Shown here in pieces: positions 52,670 through 60,580 of a DNA stretch of 64,000 nt. The translations under genes and the position numbers were made by a program. Within the stretch, counting starts at the first letter, position 1. Every line of letters starts with the position of its first letter. The stretch comes from CAZYTX01 sp964650485 (GTDB taxonomy: Bacteria > RBG-13-61-14 > DATKZS01). The notes below the pieces were generated by a model. It had not been told where the DNA came from and made no database searches. It saw only the letters and a program-made list of their open reading frames with translations. The stretch covers positions 1 to 64,000 of the forward strand of contig CAZYTX010000005.1 of NCBI GenBank assembly GCA_964650485.1. The letters run 5' to 3'.

Positions 52670-53599
52670 ATGAGGATACTGGTTACTGGCGGGGCGGGGT
52701 TCATAGGGTCCCACGTGGCACGGGCGTATCACCAGGCCGGGCACGAGGTCCTGGCACTGGACAGCCTCCTGCGCGGAAACAAGGAAAACCTGGGAAAAGG
52801 AATAGAGCTTGCCGAGGTGGACATAAGGGACAGAGAGGCCGTGGCCCGGGTGTTCGCGGACTTCAAGCCCGAGATGGTAAACCACCACGCGGCACAGGTA
52901 AGCGTCCGGGATTCGGTGGACGACCCATTGTTTGACGCGGACGTGAACGTCATCGGCAGCCTTATGCTCCTGGAGGCCTGCCAGAAACAGGGGACCGCAC
53001 GCTTCATATTCGCTTCCACCGGGGGCGCCATATACGGTGAGCAGGACTCTTTCCCCGCCTCTGAGGACCATCCCGAAAAGCCGGTCTCCCCTTATGCCGT
53101 GGCCAAACTCGCGGTCGAGAAATACCTGTTCTTCTATGAAAAAACCTATGGGATGCGCTGGGCGTCGCTGCGCTATGCAAACGTGTACGGCCCGCGGCAG
53201 GACCCCTTTGGCGAGGCCGGGGTGGTGGCGATATTCAGCCAGAAGATGCTGGGGAACAAGGCACCGTTCATTAACGGGGACGGGGAGCAGACCCGGGATT
53301 ATGTTTACGTCTCGGACGTGGCAAGGTCCAACCTGCTCGCACTTGAAAAGGAGGCCACGGGATGCTTTAACATTGGCACCGGGGTCGAGACCTCGGTGAA
53401 CCAGGTCTTCAGAGCCCTGCGCGAGCTCAGCGGCTCGCATGTGGAGGAGCGTCACGGTCCCCCAAAAAAGGGGGAGCAAAGAAGAAGCGTGCTGGACCCT
53501 GGTCTGGCTAAAAGAGCTCTCGGCTGGAATCCCGAGACGCCCCTCAAACAGGGGCTGCAAGAGACCATTGATTTCTTCCGCAATTCCTATTATCTTTAA
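52670..53599 (+). CDS. NAD-dependent nucleotide-sugar epimerase (GalE-like)
   Basis: A 309-residue extended short-chain dehydrogenase. The NAD-binding TGGAGFIGSHV is at the N-terminus. The catalytic residues are Thr in ASTGGAIYGE and Tyr-x-x-x-Lys in YAVAKLAVEKY, and sugar-binding RYANVYGPRQDP and DGEQTRDYVYV are as in UDP-glucose 4-epimerases and related enzymes. It supplies or interconverts nucleotide sugars in the cytosol; galactose, galacturonate and GlcNAc forms cannot be told apart here. AAAGGAGG is 11 nt before ATG 52670. It ends the unit 51215-53599. Confidence 0.92.
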   Translation: MRILVTGGAGFIGSHVARAYHQAGHEVLALDSLLRGNKENLGKGIELAEVDIRDREAVARVFADFKPEMVNHHAAQVSVRDSVDDPLFDADVNVIGSLMLLEACQKQGTARFIFASTGGAIYGEQDSFPASEDHPEKPVSPYAVAKLAVEKYLFFYEKTYGMRWASLRYANVYGPRQDPFGEAGVVAIFSQKMLGNKAPFINGDGEQTRDYVYVSDVARSNLLALEKEATGCFNIGTGVETSVNQVFRALRELSGSHVEERHGPPKKGEQRRSVLDPGLAKRALGWNPETPLKQGLQETIDFFRNSYYL

Positions 53600-53610
53600 T
53601 CATAGAGATT

Positions 53611-53658
53611 TTATTGCAATAAATGTTGCATATTGCGATTCATACTCGGTATGCGCAA
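53611..53658. promoter_or_regulatory. Palindromic sites upstream of the sigma-54 promoter
   Basis: TTATTGCAATAA (53611-53622) is a perfect 12-bp palindrome. TTGCG-ATT-CATAC-TCG-GTATG-CGCAA (53633-53658) is an imperfect palindrome of two 10-bp arms. Both lie 110-165 bp before the -12 box at 53777, the distance expected for an enhancer bound by an NtrC-type activator. The half-sites share the TTGC/GCAA word. Confidence 0.45.
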
Positions 53659-53763
53659 CGGAGTTTGTGGCATAAAATGCTTGCCGGGATGCGTCCTTTG
53701 TTTTAAGTATTTGATTGTAAAGCTTTTATTGGAAGTGCCCATTTGCCGTGAAAAGTTTTTACA

Positions 53764-53779
53764 TGGCATGCCAATTGCT
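53764..53779 (+). promoter_or_regulatory. Sigma-54 promoter of the Tmc-like operon
   Basis: TGGCATG-N4-TTGCT matches the consensus TGGCACG-N4-TTGCW at all positions but one, with the invariant GG (53765-53766) and GC (53777-53778) exactly 10 nt apart. Transcription should begin near 53790, giving a leader of about 53 nt to ATG 53843. It needs an AAA+ activator. Confidence 0.7.
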
Positions 53780-53842
53780 TCATGATTACACAGGCATAGC
53801 AGTGGAGGGGAGAAGTTTGCCCTGAAAGGAGTGTTTTTTAGT

Positions 53843-55273
53843 ATGTCCGAACAAACTGATCAGGAAGAAAAGAAACAAAAGGATACGAATAAGCCGGGGC
53901 CCGCTCCCGAACCGGAAAAGCCATCCCTGTCTGACAGGAATTTCGTCTTCCACATCGAGGACGAGCCCACCGGCGACCGGGTGACGCCTTTTCTCAGGGC
54001 TTTCGGCATGGCCCTTGTTCATACTAATTACAGGGGTGCGCTCCGTGCCTACGCCCGGTCCACGGCCAAGTGCTCGCGTTGCGCAGCCTCTTGCCCAGTG
54101 TACGAGGTCACGGGCAATGGGACCGACATACCCTGCTACAAGACCAACATCATCCTGAACGTTTACCGCCGCTACTTCCAGCCCATGGGGGCCATCAAGA
54201 TGCGGGGGTGGCACCTGACCGAGCGCCACATTGACGAGCTAAAGGAGCTGGTATGGAGGTGCACCGCCTGCCGCAGGTGCATGATGAACTGCCCGTTCGG
54301 CATAGACCACGGCCTCATCACCCACTTCGCGCGCTACATACTCTCCGAGATCGGCATCATGCCCCGTGCGCTCAGGATCAGCACCCGGGAGCAGCTCGAG
54401 GGCAAGACCAGGAACACCTCGGCCATACCCATACCCGCGCTCCATGACACCCTCGAGTTCCTGGAGGAGGAGCTGGAAGACGAGACCGGCAGGAAGATCA
54501 AGTTCCCTATTGACCAGGAGGGCTCGGATTTCCTGTTCGTACCCGCGGTCAGCGACTTCATGATGGAGGCCGACACCCTCATGGGCAACGCCGCGGTCAT
54601 GTACGCCAGCGGTTACCAGAGCCGCTGGACCATCGGCACCGGCGACTATGACGGGATCAACTACGGGCTGTTCTACTCCGACTGGGCGTGGGACCGCGTG
54701 ATCAGCCAGTTGGTGGCCGAAGCTGAGCGGCTGAAGTGCCCGACCATCATGATCGGCGAGTGCGGTCACGCCTCCAGGGCGGCGAAGTACGGGGTCCCCG
54801 TTTGGGGCAGGCAGTTGGCCCGCCCGGTAATAAACTGCATGGAGTTCGCCCTTGAAAAGATAAAAGACGGGTCCCTGCCCGTGATAAAAGGCGCCATAAA
54901 AGAGCCGGTCACATACCACGACCCCTGTAACATCGCACGCTCGGACTGGATAGTGGAGCAGCCGCGCGAGATTTTGAAGATCATCTGCGAGAACTACGTG
55001 GAGATGACGCCTAACCGCAGGCACAACTACTGTTGCGGCGGGGGCGGCGGCTCGGTGTCCTGCGACGAGACCTATGAATTCCGCATGGAAGTGGGCGGTC
55101 TCAAGAAGGTCGAACAGATGAAGGAGGCCGGAGCCCATTACGTGGTGGCCCCCTGCGCCAACTGCAAGAAGCAGGTGCGCGAGCTCATTGACTATCACAA
55201 GCTGGACATGGAACTGGTGGGCCTGCACGACCTGCTCATGAAGGCCATTGACTGGGAAAAAGTGAATTACTGA
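53843..55273 (+). CDS. tmcB: HdrD/TmcB-like Fe-S subunit
   Basis: A cytosolic electron-transfer protein of 476 residues. An acidic Lys/Pro-rich N-terminus (about 1-30) is followed by two [4Fe-4S] binding motifs, CSRCAASCPVYE and CTACRRCMMNCPFG, then an HdrD/CCG domain with one complete CX-CCG-CXXC set (HDPCNIA; NYCCGGGGG; APCANCKKQ), the motif that binds the noncubane cluster in HdrB and HdrD. The first half of the CCG domain is weak (IGECGHASR). This matches TmcB of sulfate reducers and other DsrK/HdrD relatives. It passes electrons between a cytosolic partner and the cytochrome b encoded 15 nt downstream. ATG 53843 is used (AAGGAG at 53826). It is the first gene under the sigma-54 promoter. 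Confidence 0.88.
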   Translation: MSEQTDQEEKKQKDTNKPGPAPEPEKPSLSDRNFVFHIEDEPTGDRVTPFLRAFGMALVHTNYRGALRAYARSTAKCSRCAASCPVYEVTGNGTDIPCYKTNIILNVYRRYFQPMGAIKMRGWHLTERHIDELKELVWRCTACRRCMMNCPFGIDHGLITHFARYILSEIGIMPRALRISTREQLEGKTRNTSAIPIPALHDTLEFLEEELEDETGRKIKFPIDQEGSDFLFVPAVSDFMMEADTLMGNAAVMYASGYQSRWTIGTGDYDGINYGLFYSDWAWDRVISQLVAEAERLKCPTIMIGECGHASRAAKYGVPVWGRQLARPVINCMEFALEKIKDGSLPVIKGAIKEPVTYHDPCNIARSDWIVEQPREILKIICENYVEMTPNRRHNYCCGGGGGSVSCDETYEFRMEVGGLKKVEQMKEAGAHYVVAPCANCKKQVRELIDYHKLDMELVGLHDLLMKAIDWEKVNY

Positions 55274-55288
55274 TACAAGGAGTGAAGT

Positions 55289-56002
55289 ATGGAGAGTCTG
55301 CTGGAGTTTGCAAGAGGCCCCTTGTTCGTAGCCACCTTCCTCATCATGGTGCTGGGACTTTTGAGGGTGGTGGCCATGGAGATCCTGGAGATAGGAAGAT
55401 CGAACGCATTGACCGAGGTGCGAGGCTTTCCCTGGTCAAAGAACATAAGAGAGTTCATAAGCTGGGTGGTGCCCACAAAGAACTTCGTGCGCGAGCGGCC
55501 GGTCATGAGCGCTCTTTCCTTTGTCTTCCACCTCGGCATACTGCTTGTGCCCCTGTTCTTCGCATCCCACATATTCCTGTGGGAGAGAGGGCTGGGCATT
55601 GCCGTGCCCGCCTGGATCGAGATGGGTGTAAGAGTGGCTGACGCACTCACACTCATGACCATCGCCACCGGGCTGGGACTCTTGGCTATCAGGGTCTTCC
55701 ACGCCCCCACCCGGTTCCTCAGCTCGTTCATGGACTACTTCATCCTGGGCGCGGTGCTGGTGCCCTTCATCTCCGGTTTCCTGGCAACTCACCCCTCCCT
55801 GCATTTCACCGGCTACACCGCCATAATGCTGGTGCACGTGCTGAGCGCGGAGCTGGTGTTCGTGCTGCTCCCCTTCTCCAAGCTCTCCCACGCGGTCCTG
55901 TTCCCGTTCGACCGCGTGAGCTCAGACTTTTACTGGAGGCTTTCCACCGAGGGGGCCAGGAAGGTCGCACACGCCATGCGCGGCCCCGAGGCCAAGGTCT
56001 GA
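55289..56002 (+). CDS. tmcC: TmcC/NarI-like cytochrome b subunit
   Basis: The 237-residue integral membrane protein has five membrane segments. Candidate haem-b His are in SFVFHLGILLVPLFFASHIF (about residues 76 and 87) and in LHFTGYTAIMLVHVLS near 172-183, the two-segment arrangement of NarI, DsrM and TmcC proteins. It passes electrons across the membrane between TmcB on the inside and a periplasmic cytochrome. The first gene of the pair ends 15 nt upstream and the multihaem cytochrome starts 21 nt downstream, so the three make one module. Quinol and direct cytochrome routes are both possible. Confidence 0.85.
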   Translation: MESLLEFARGPLFVATFLIMVLGLLRVVAMEILEIGRSNALTEVRGFPWSKNIREFISWVVPTKNFVRERPVMSALSFVFHLGILLVPLFFASHIFLWERGLGIAVPAWIEMGVRVADALTLMTIATGLGLLAIRVFHAPTRFLSSFMDYFILGAVLVPFISGFLATHPSLHFTGYTAIMLVHVLSAELVFVLLPFSKLSHAVLFPFDRVSSDFYWRLSTEGARKVAHAMRGPEAKV

Positions 56003-56023
56003 TCCTCCGGAGAGGTATTCAGC

Positions 56024-56899
56024 ATGAGTAGTGGAATCAGAGTGCTTCGAGACGTATTGTGGCTCTTGGTGTGGTTTGCCGCGGCCGTGCTCGCATACGA
56101 GGCAGCGGGCTCTCCTCTTTCCGTGTCCCCGGCGTCCAGCTCCATCATACTTATGGGCGGAGTGGCCGCCGCGGTCCTGGCTCTGCTTTCCTCGATATAC
56201 AAACCCTCGGGCCAAAACCCGGGAGAGGATGAAGAATTCGACCAGACCTCACATGTCTGGAAGCCCGCGCTCCGCGACTCGCCCGAGAGGATAACCGTCA
56301 CCGCGGTCATAGGCGTTCCCTTGGCTTTGAGCATGCTATACGCCGGCGTCCTCCAGGGAAAGCCCGACCCGTCACCGGTCCTGGCGCCAAAGGCAGAAGA
56401 CGCGCTCAGGCACGTGCTCCGGATTGACGGCGACCGTGACGGCGACGAGGTGGTCTTCAAGCACCAGATGCACCGGGAGATGACAGGGGGTGAGGACGGG
56501 TGCGTGCGGTGCCACCACGTATACAAGCCGGGCGACATGAACTCGCCCTGCCATCGTTGCCATGCGGACATGAACCGTCACGTGTCCATATTCGACCATG
56601 ATCTGCACCAGCAGTACCACGGCCAACAGGGTTACTGCTTCGAGTGCCACCAGAGGGGAAGGGCAAAGACCGGCGAACATGTCAAGACCTGCGAGGAGTG
56701 CCACAAAGAAGACATGGGAATACAGGACTCCCCGGAAAAGTTCGATCACATGGCCCTGCCCTATTCTCAAGCGCTGCATGCGGCCTGCTACGACTGCCAC
56801 CGCGAGAAGGCCGAAAAGGAGAAAAGAGGGTGCCTGGCATGCTGCGACACCTGCCACAAGGCCGTGCACCACGAGAAAGAGGAGCTCGGAATCGAGTAG
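56024..56899 (+). CDS. Membrane-anchored multihaem cytochrome c (six CxxCH), Tmc-module partner
   Basis: The 291 residues comprise three hydrophobic segments (about 10-27, 41-58, 91-110) and a periplasmic domain with six CxxCH haem sites at Cys160, Cys176, Cys205, Cys223, Cys255 and Cys274. Many extra His (HQMH, HDLHQQYH, HHEKEE) can supply sixth ligands. The first four resemble a class III cytochrome c3 spacing. In the known tmc operon of Desulfovibrio, as I recall, the cytochrome is a soluble four-haem protein encoded first; here it is last, membrane-anchored and six-haem. It would be the periplasmic end of the electron path. GGAGAGG precedes ATG 56024. It is followed by a terminator. Confidence 0.85.
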   Translation: MSSGIRVLRDVLWLLVWFAAAVLAYEAAGSPLSVSPASSSIILMGGVAAAVLALLSSIYKPSGQNPGEDEEFDQTSHVWKPALRDSPERITVTAVIGVPLALSMLYAGVLQGKPDPSPVLAPKAEDALRHVLRIDGDRDGDEVVFKHQMHREMTGGEDGCVRCHHVYKPGDMNSPCHRCHADMNRHVSIFDHDLHQQYHGQQGYCFECHQRGRAKTGEHVKTCEECHKEDMGIQDSPEKFDHMALPYSQALHAACYDCHREKAEKEKRGCLACCDTCHKAVHHEKEELGIE

Positions 56900-56925
56900 A
56901 CTCGAACCGCGTTTATCGCATACAG

Positions 56926-56962
56926 CCCGCCCGTCCCTCAGCGCATGGGCGGGTTTATTTTT
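56926..56962 (+). terminator. Intrinsic terminator of the Tmc-like operon
   Basis: CCCGCCC (56926-56932) pairs with GGGCGGG (56947-56953) around a 14-nt loop and is followed at once by TTTATTTTT. It stands 27 nt past the stop codon of the multihaem cytochrome. Confidence 0.85.
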
Positions 56963-57090
56963 GAAGCGGGCCCAAAAACGCGGAGCAAAAAAGATATCAC
57001 ATTTAATTCCAACCCATAAAACTTTCCCCCTTCCCGTCCGTTTAAACACTAAAGCGGCCGCAAAGAAAGGATTTTTAGGAGGCGAAAGTA

Positions 57091-58353
57091 ATGAAAGAGG
57101 TTCCAAAAGCGACTATGGCTATAACAATCATGGCGGTGCTGCTTATGGGGGGAATTTGCCAGGCACGCATCAAGCTCTCTGCCCTGCCCCACAGGGAGCG
57201 GGTGGAGATACGGCTCGACAACAGCCGCTACACCCTGGTGGAGGAGGAGCGCATTATCCCACTACTCAAGTCTACCATCAGCCGGGGCAACAACATGGTT
57301 GACTTCAGCTGGTCCAACACCAGGATCAACAAGTCGTCCATACAGTTCCGGCCACTGGCCATAAAAGAGGGCGACGAGTTCCGGCCAATAGAAGACGTGA
57401 AGACCCAGGAAGGCAGGGACCTGCGCGAGGTCTCGGTCATAAACGTGTCTTTTCCTCCGGGGGAGAACGCCCTGGTGTGGGAGGTGTACGCGCACGAGTC
57501 ATGCGCTGTCAAGGTGCGGGTGAGCTACCTTGTCGAGAAGCTCTCCCGCTCTTTCAGTTATCGCGCGGTCGCGGACAAGGACGAGACCAGCCTGGTGCTG
57601 CGCAACTTCCTCAAGGTGAGAAACCACTCGGGGGAGGAATTCGGAAAAGCGGGCATATGGGCCGGGTTCGGCGACAAGTTCGAGAAGACCATAAGCCGGC
57701 AAATGGACATAAAGATGCTCCTTCACCGCTTCGCAAAAGTGCCGGTGAAAAAGACCTATACCTTTGACTGGTATGAGCACGGGGCGCTCAACCAGGACAA
57801 GCCCTTCCAGTCAAGGGTACTCATGCACTACCGGCTCATGAACACACGGGATAATAACCTGGGCCTCTACCCGCTGCCCCCGGGCAAGGTGCGCATCTTC
57901 ATACAGGACGGCAAGGGCGGGGAGGCCTTCCTGGGCGAGGACTGGGCAAGGCTTACCCCCCTGGACTCGGAGATGAAACTCTACCTGGGCGAGGCCAGGG
58001 ACGTGAAGTGCGAGCGCACCATCGAGATGAACGAGAGGCATCACCGCCGCGGGAACCTATACGACCAGGAGATGATCATCGCCTACCGCATACAGAACTT
58101 CAAGGACAAGGAGGTGACCCTGGGAATAGTCGAGCAAATGAACAGGATAGCACAGGAATACTTCGGCAGCACCCACGGAGACGTAGAGTGGGAGATCGAG
58201 AGGAAGACCTCCCGGGGCATCGAGCTCAAGAGAGAAGAGGGCGGCGCCAGGCCGGTGCTCTACGTTGACCTGCCCCCAAGCCCCGGTGACGGCGAGGGAG
58301 TGGAAGAGGTGGAGATAAAGTTCCACTTTCGTATAAAGAACCTGTGGAGCTGA
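57091..58353 (+). CDS. Exported DUF4139-like protein, first of a tandem pair
   Basis: The 420-residue protein has a signal peptide (AITIMAVLLMGGICQA) and a mostly beta-stranded mature region with no recognised enzyme motif. Shared features with the next gene are an opening of LPHRERVEIRLDNSRYTLVEEER, the phrase NHSGEEF, then the C-terminal DUF4139-type segment (RVLMHYRLMNTRDNNLGLYPLPPGKVRIFIQDG, ERTIEMNERHHRRG). The two are clearly paralogues. DUF4139 proteins are cell-envelope associated with no known function. AGGAGG stands 10 nt before ATG 57091 (AGGAGGCGAAAGTA). A sigma-54 or other promoter was not seen in the 130 nt after the terminator. Confidence 0.8.
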   Translation: MKEVPKATMAITIMAVLLMGGICQARIKLSALPHRERVEIRLDNSRYTLVEEERIIPLLKSTISRGNNMVDFSWSNTRINKSSIQFRPLAIKEGDEFRPIEDVKTQEGRDLREVSVINVSFPPGENALVWEVYAHESCAVKVRVSYLVEKLSRSFSYRAVADKDETSLVLRNFLKVRNHSGEEFGKAGIWAGFGDKFEKTISRQMDIKMLLHRFAKVPVKKTYTFDWYEHGALNQDKPFQSRVLMHYRLMNTRDNNLGLYPLPPGKVRIFIQDGKGGEAFLGEDWARLTPLDSEMKLYLGEARDVKCERTIEMNERHHRRGNLYDQEMIIAYRIQNFKDKEVTLGIVEQMNRIAQEYFGSTHGDVEWEIERKTSRGIELKREEGGARPVLYVDLPPSPGDGEGVEEVEIKFHFRIKNLWS

Positions 58354-58369
58354 AAAAAGGAGGCGTGCC

Positions 58370-59710
58370 ATGAGGATGCTATACTTATTTGTATTATCGG
58401 CCGCGATTTCCGGGACCGTGCTGGCGAACAACGTTGACCTGGTGACCCTGCCCAGGAGGCACCAGGTGCAGCTCACCATCTACAACTCCGAGGACCTCAC
58501 CTTTGTAAAGGAGCGCCGTTACGTAACCCTGAAGAAGGGAGTCAACGCGCTCCAGTACTCATGGGCCGGCACCCTGATAGACCCGACCAGCGTGGAGTTC
58601 CGGCCGCTGGAGCACGGGGACGAGATCGAGATCCTGGACACCATCTTCCCAGGCCGCAAGCCGCAGCACCTTGTGTGGCACATCCGCTCCGAATACGAGG
58701 GCCAGGCCGAGGTGCAGGTGTCTTACTTCACCAGCGGTCTGACCTGGAGCATGGACTACGTGGGAGTGACGGACCGTGCCGAGGAGCGCATGGATTTCTC
58801 CGGCTACGTGTCCGTGGTGAACCACTCGGGCGAAGACTACGAGGACGCAGAGGTGCGCCTTATCGTGGGCTCCATCAACCTGGTGGAGAAGATCGCGGAC
58901 CTGGCACAAAGGCAGGGCATACCCACTCCTATGCCCGAGGAGGAGGCTTACTCGCAGCTTAGGGCCAAGGCTGCCAAGGAGTCCTTTGACAAAGCTGCTA
59001 TGGCAATGGAGATGGCCGCGGGAGTTCCCTTGTCCGCGCCCAAGGGCATTGTAAAGGAAGGGGTCTCCGAGTACTTCATGTTCACCATCGAGGGCACGGA
59101 AACCATAAAGGACGGATGGTCAAAGAGGATGCGGGCGGTGAACGCAAAGGGCCTCGATTTCGACATCGTATTCCGCATGCGAAAGCACCAGTACGGGGAG
59201 CGGCCTGCAAGGTTCTTCATATGGAAGAACAACAAAGAGCATGAGCTCGGGACCTCGCCGCTGCCGAACGGCCTTATAAGGGTGTTCCGCGAGAACGGGG
59301 ACCGGGGGCTGTCATACCTGGGGGAGCAGACCGTGCATTACGTGCCTGTAAAGGACATGATCGAGATCAACCTGGGCAGTGACGACCTGGTGGTCTACGA
59401 GGCAAAGAAGCTGTCCACAAAAAGACTCAACTTCCACTTCAACAAACACGGCAAGGTAAGCGGCTGGGACGAGGAGCAGGAGTGGAAAGAGATCATTAAG
59501 AACCACCGCGAAGAACCCATAGTGTTCGAGACAAGGAAGGTCATAGCCGGGGACGTGGAGTATGACTCGGAAATAGAAGCTGGCCTGTTCGACTATCACA
59601 CCGTGGAGATGAAGTTCACCGTGCCGGCCCGGGATGAAAAGGAAAACACCTACACCCTGGTGTTCCACCGCGGGGGCAACAAGAAAAAGGATATGGTGAA
59701 GATTGATTGA
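58370..59710 (+). CDS. Exported DUF4139-like protein, second of a tandem pair
   Basis: The 446-residue paralogue has a signal peptide (LYLFVLSAAISGTVLA), the opening LPRRHQVQLTIYNSEDLTFVKERR, a central NHSGEDYEDAEVRLIVGSINLVEK that is better conserved than in the first gene, and a Met/Ala-rich segment (about 190-225) without match in the first copy. The end is the DUF4139 segment (RFFIWKNNKEHELGTSPLPNGLIRVFREN). The better fit to the family is here, so the first copy looks like a diverged duplicate. AGGAGG lies before ATG 58370 in the 16-nt gap. It ends in a T-rich stretch without a clear stem. Confidence 0.82.
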   Translation: MRMLYLFVLSAAISGTVLANNVDLVTLPRRHQVQLTIYNSEDLTFVKERRYVTLKKGVNALQYSWAGTLIDPTSVEFRPLEHGDEIEILDTIFPGRKPQHLVWHIRSEYEGQAEVQVSYFTSGLTWSMDYVGVTDRAEERMDFSGYVSVVNHSGEDYEDAEVRLIVGSINLVEKIADLAQRQGIPTPMPEEEAYSQLRAKAAKESFDKAAMAMEMAAGVPLSAPKGIVKEGVSEYFMFTIEGTETIKDGWSKRMRAVNAKGLDFDIVFRMRKHQYGERPARFFIWKNNKEHELGTSPLPNGLIRVFRENGDRGLSYLGEQTVHYVPVKDMIEINLGSDDLVVYEAKKLSTKRLNFHFNKHGKVSGWDEEQEWKEIIKNHREEPIVFETRKVIAGDVEYDSEIEAGLFDYHTVEMKFTVPARDEKENTYTLVFHRGGNKKKDMVKID

Positions 59711-59755
59711 GTAGCAAGGTTTGGGGTTTTTTTTGTTCTGGGATTGGGACCAGGC

Positions 59756-59783
59756 TTGACAACGGGCAAATAGTATGTATTAT
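59756..59783 (+). promoter_or_regulatory. Sigma-70 promoter of the RRM gene
   Basis: TTGACA (59756-59761, 6/6), spacer 16 nt, TATTAT (59778-59783, 5/6). The start near 59790 leaves a leader of about 174 nt before ATG 59964, long enough for a regulatory structure. Confidence 0.55.
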
Positions 59784-59963
59784 ATAGATCATCTAGTCAT
59801 TACTGGTTGACATATAGTGATATCTTCGACAAACTCGCCTTTTGATCGAAAAAGGGGCCAAGAGGGCCGAAACCGTTCGAACATCGCTCGGAAGAAGGAT
59901 TACAGGCGATACTCCATATAATACCTTCCGTATCTATTGTTCGCTAAACCCAAGGAGAAAAGA

Positions 59964-60266
59964 ATGAATATCTATGTAGGGAACCTTTCCTATGGCGTGA
60001 ACGAGGACAAGCTTCGCGAGGCCTTCGAGGCTTTCGGCGAGGTGGACACGGTTAACATCATCAAGGACAAGTACAGCGGCCAGTCAAAGGGCTTCGGCTT
60101 CGTGGAGATGCCCGACGACGAGAAGGCCATGGCCGCGATCGAGGGCCTTAACCAGACCGAGGTTGACGGCCGCAGCATGAACGTCAACAAGGCAAAGCCC
60201 CGCACCGACCGCCGCGGAGGCGGAGGCGGAGGCGGAGGCGGAGGGGGCGGCGGGCGCCGCTGGTAA
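59964..60266 (+). CDS. RRM-type RNA-binding protein with glycine-rich tail
   Basis: The 100-residue protein is a single RNA-recognition motif with RNP2 IYVGNLSY and RNP1 KGFGFVEM, the aromatic pairs being Tyr and Phe as in canonical binders. A tail of 13 Gly between two Arg clusters follows (RRGGG to GGRRW). Such small bacterial Rbp proteins bind single-stranded RNA and in cyanobacteria are cold-induced; the role here is not known. ATG 59964 with AGGAG 6 nt upstream is chosen over ATG-like starts at 59937. The Gly run is encoded by a repeated GGAGGC and may vary in length by slippage. It ends at a strong terminator. Confidence 0.92.
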   Translation: MNIYVGNLSYGVNEDKLREAFEAFGEVDTVNIIKDKYSGQSKGFGFVEMPDDEKAMAAIEGLNQTEVDGRSMNVNKAKPRTDRRGGGGGGGGGGGGGRRW

Positions 60267-60285
60267 AGTCCGTAAACTTGATGAG

Positions 60286-60330
60286 AGGCCCTGCCTTGTC
60301 ATAAAGACCGAGGCAGGGCCTTTCTTATTA
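60286..60330 (+). terminator. Intrinsic terminator of the RRM gene
   Basis: AGGCCCTGCCT (60286-60296) and AGGCAGGGCCT (60311-60321) are perfect 11-bp complements around a 14-nt loop. TTTCTTATT follows. The stop codon is 20 nt before. Confidence 0.9.
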
Positions 60331-60335
60331 AATGC

Positions 60336-60537
60336 GAACGCCGAGACGCCAAGAGGAAGAAGAGGGCGCCAGGTTGTAAGAGTCAGTAATTTTTTTGATG
60401 AACTCTTTTATGTCCGCACGTAAAAAGAATGTCCTCGGGCCCTGCTCTCCGAAGGCTCTCAGGAGTGTAAGTTAATCCTATACTTTAATATATAAAAAGA
60501 CTCTTCTTTCTTGGCGATCTCGGGGTCTTGGCGTTTT
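60336..60537. repeat. CGCCAAG/CTTGGCG palindromic repeat, copy D (two arms)
   Basis: The left arm (60336-60373) reads GAACGCCGAGACGCCAAG then a GAGGAAGAAGA tail and GGCGCC. The right arm (60501-60537) reads CTCTTCTTTCTTGGCG then TCTTGGCGTTTTT. Arms are about 128 nt apart, wider than in copies A and C. It lies between the RRM gene and the convergent CocE-like gene. The DNA between the arms has no gene that I can see. Confidence 0.6.
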
Positions 60538-60580
60538 TATTGCTTTTCCAGGACAAATGCATCCCGAGGGAGGAGAGGGC

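Noticed and set aside
52604..53560. 318-codon minus-strand open frame
   Set aside because: It is the exact antisense of the sugar epimerase, which has all catalytic motifs. High GC gives long antisense frames.
53669..53687. A second sigma-54 site (TGGCAT followed by TTGCC)
   Set aside because: The GG and GC are 12 nt apart, not 10, so it lacks the required spacing.
54239..55228. 329-codon minus-strand open frame
   Set aside because: Antisense of tmcB; the sense strand has the Fe-S and CCG cysteine motifs.
53843..55273. Heterodisulfide reductase of methanogens
   Set aside because: Partner genes are a NarI-like cytochrome b and a c-type cytochrome, so a Tmc/DsrMK-like bacterial complex fits better.
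60205..60260. CRISPR-like or tandem repeat (GGAGGC units)
   Set aside because: It is the in-frame glycine tail of the RRM protein, with no spacers.
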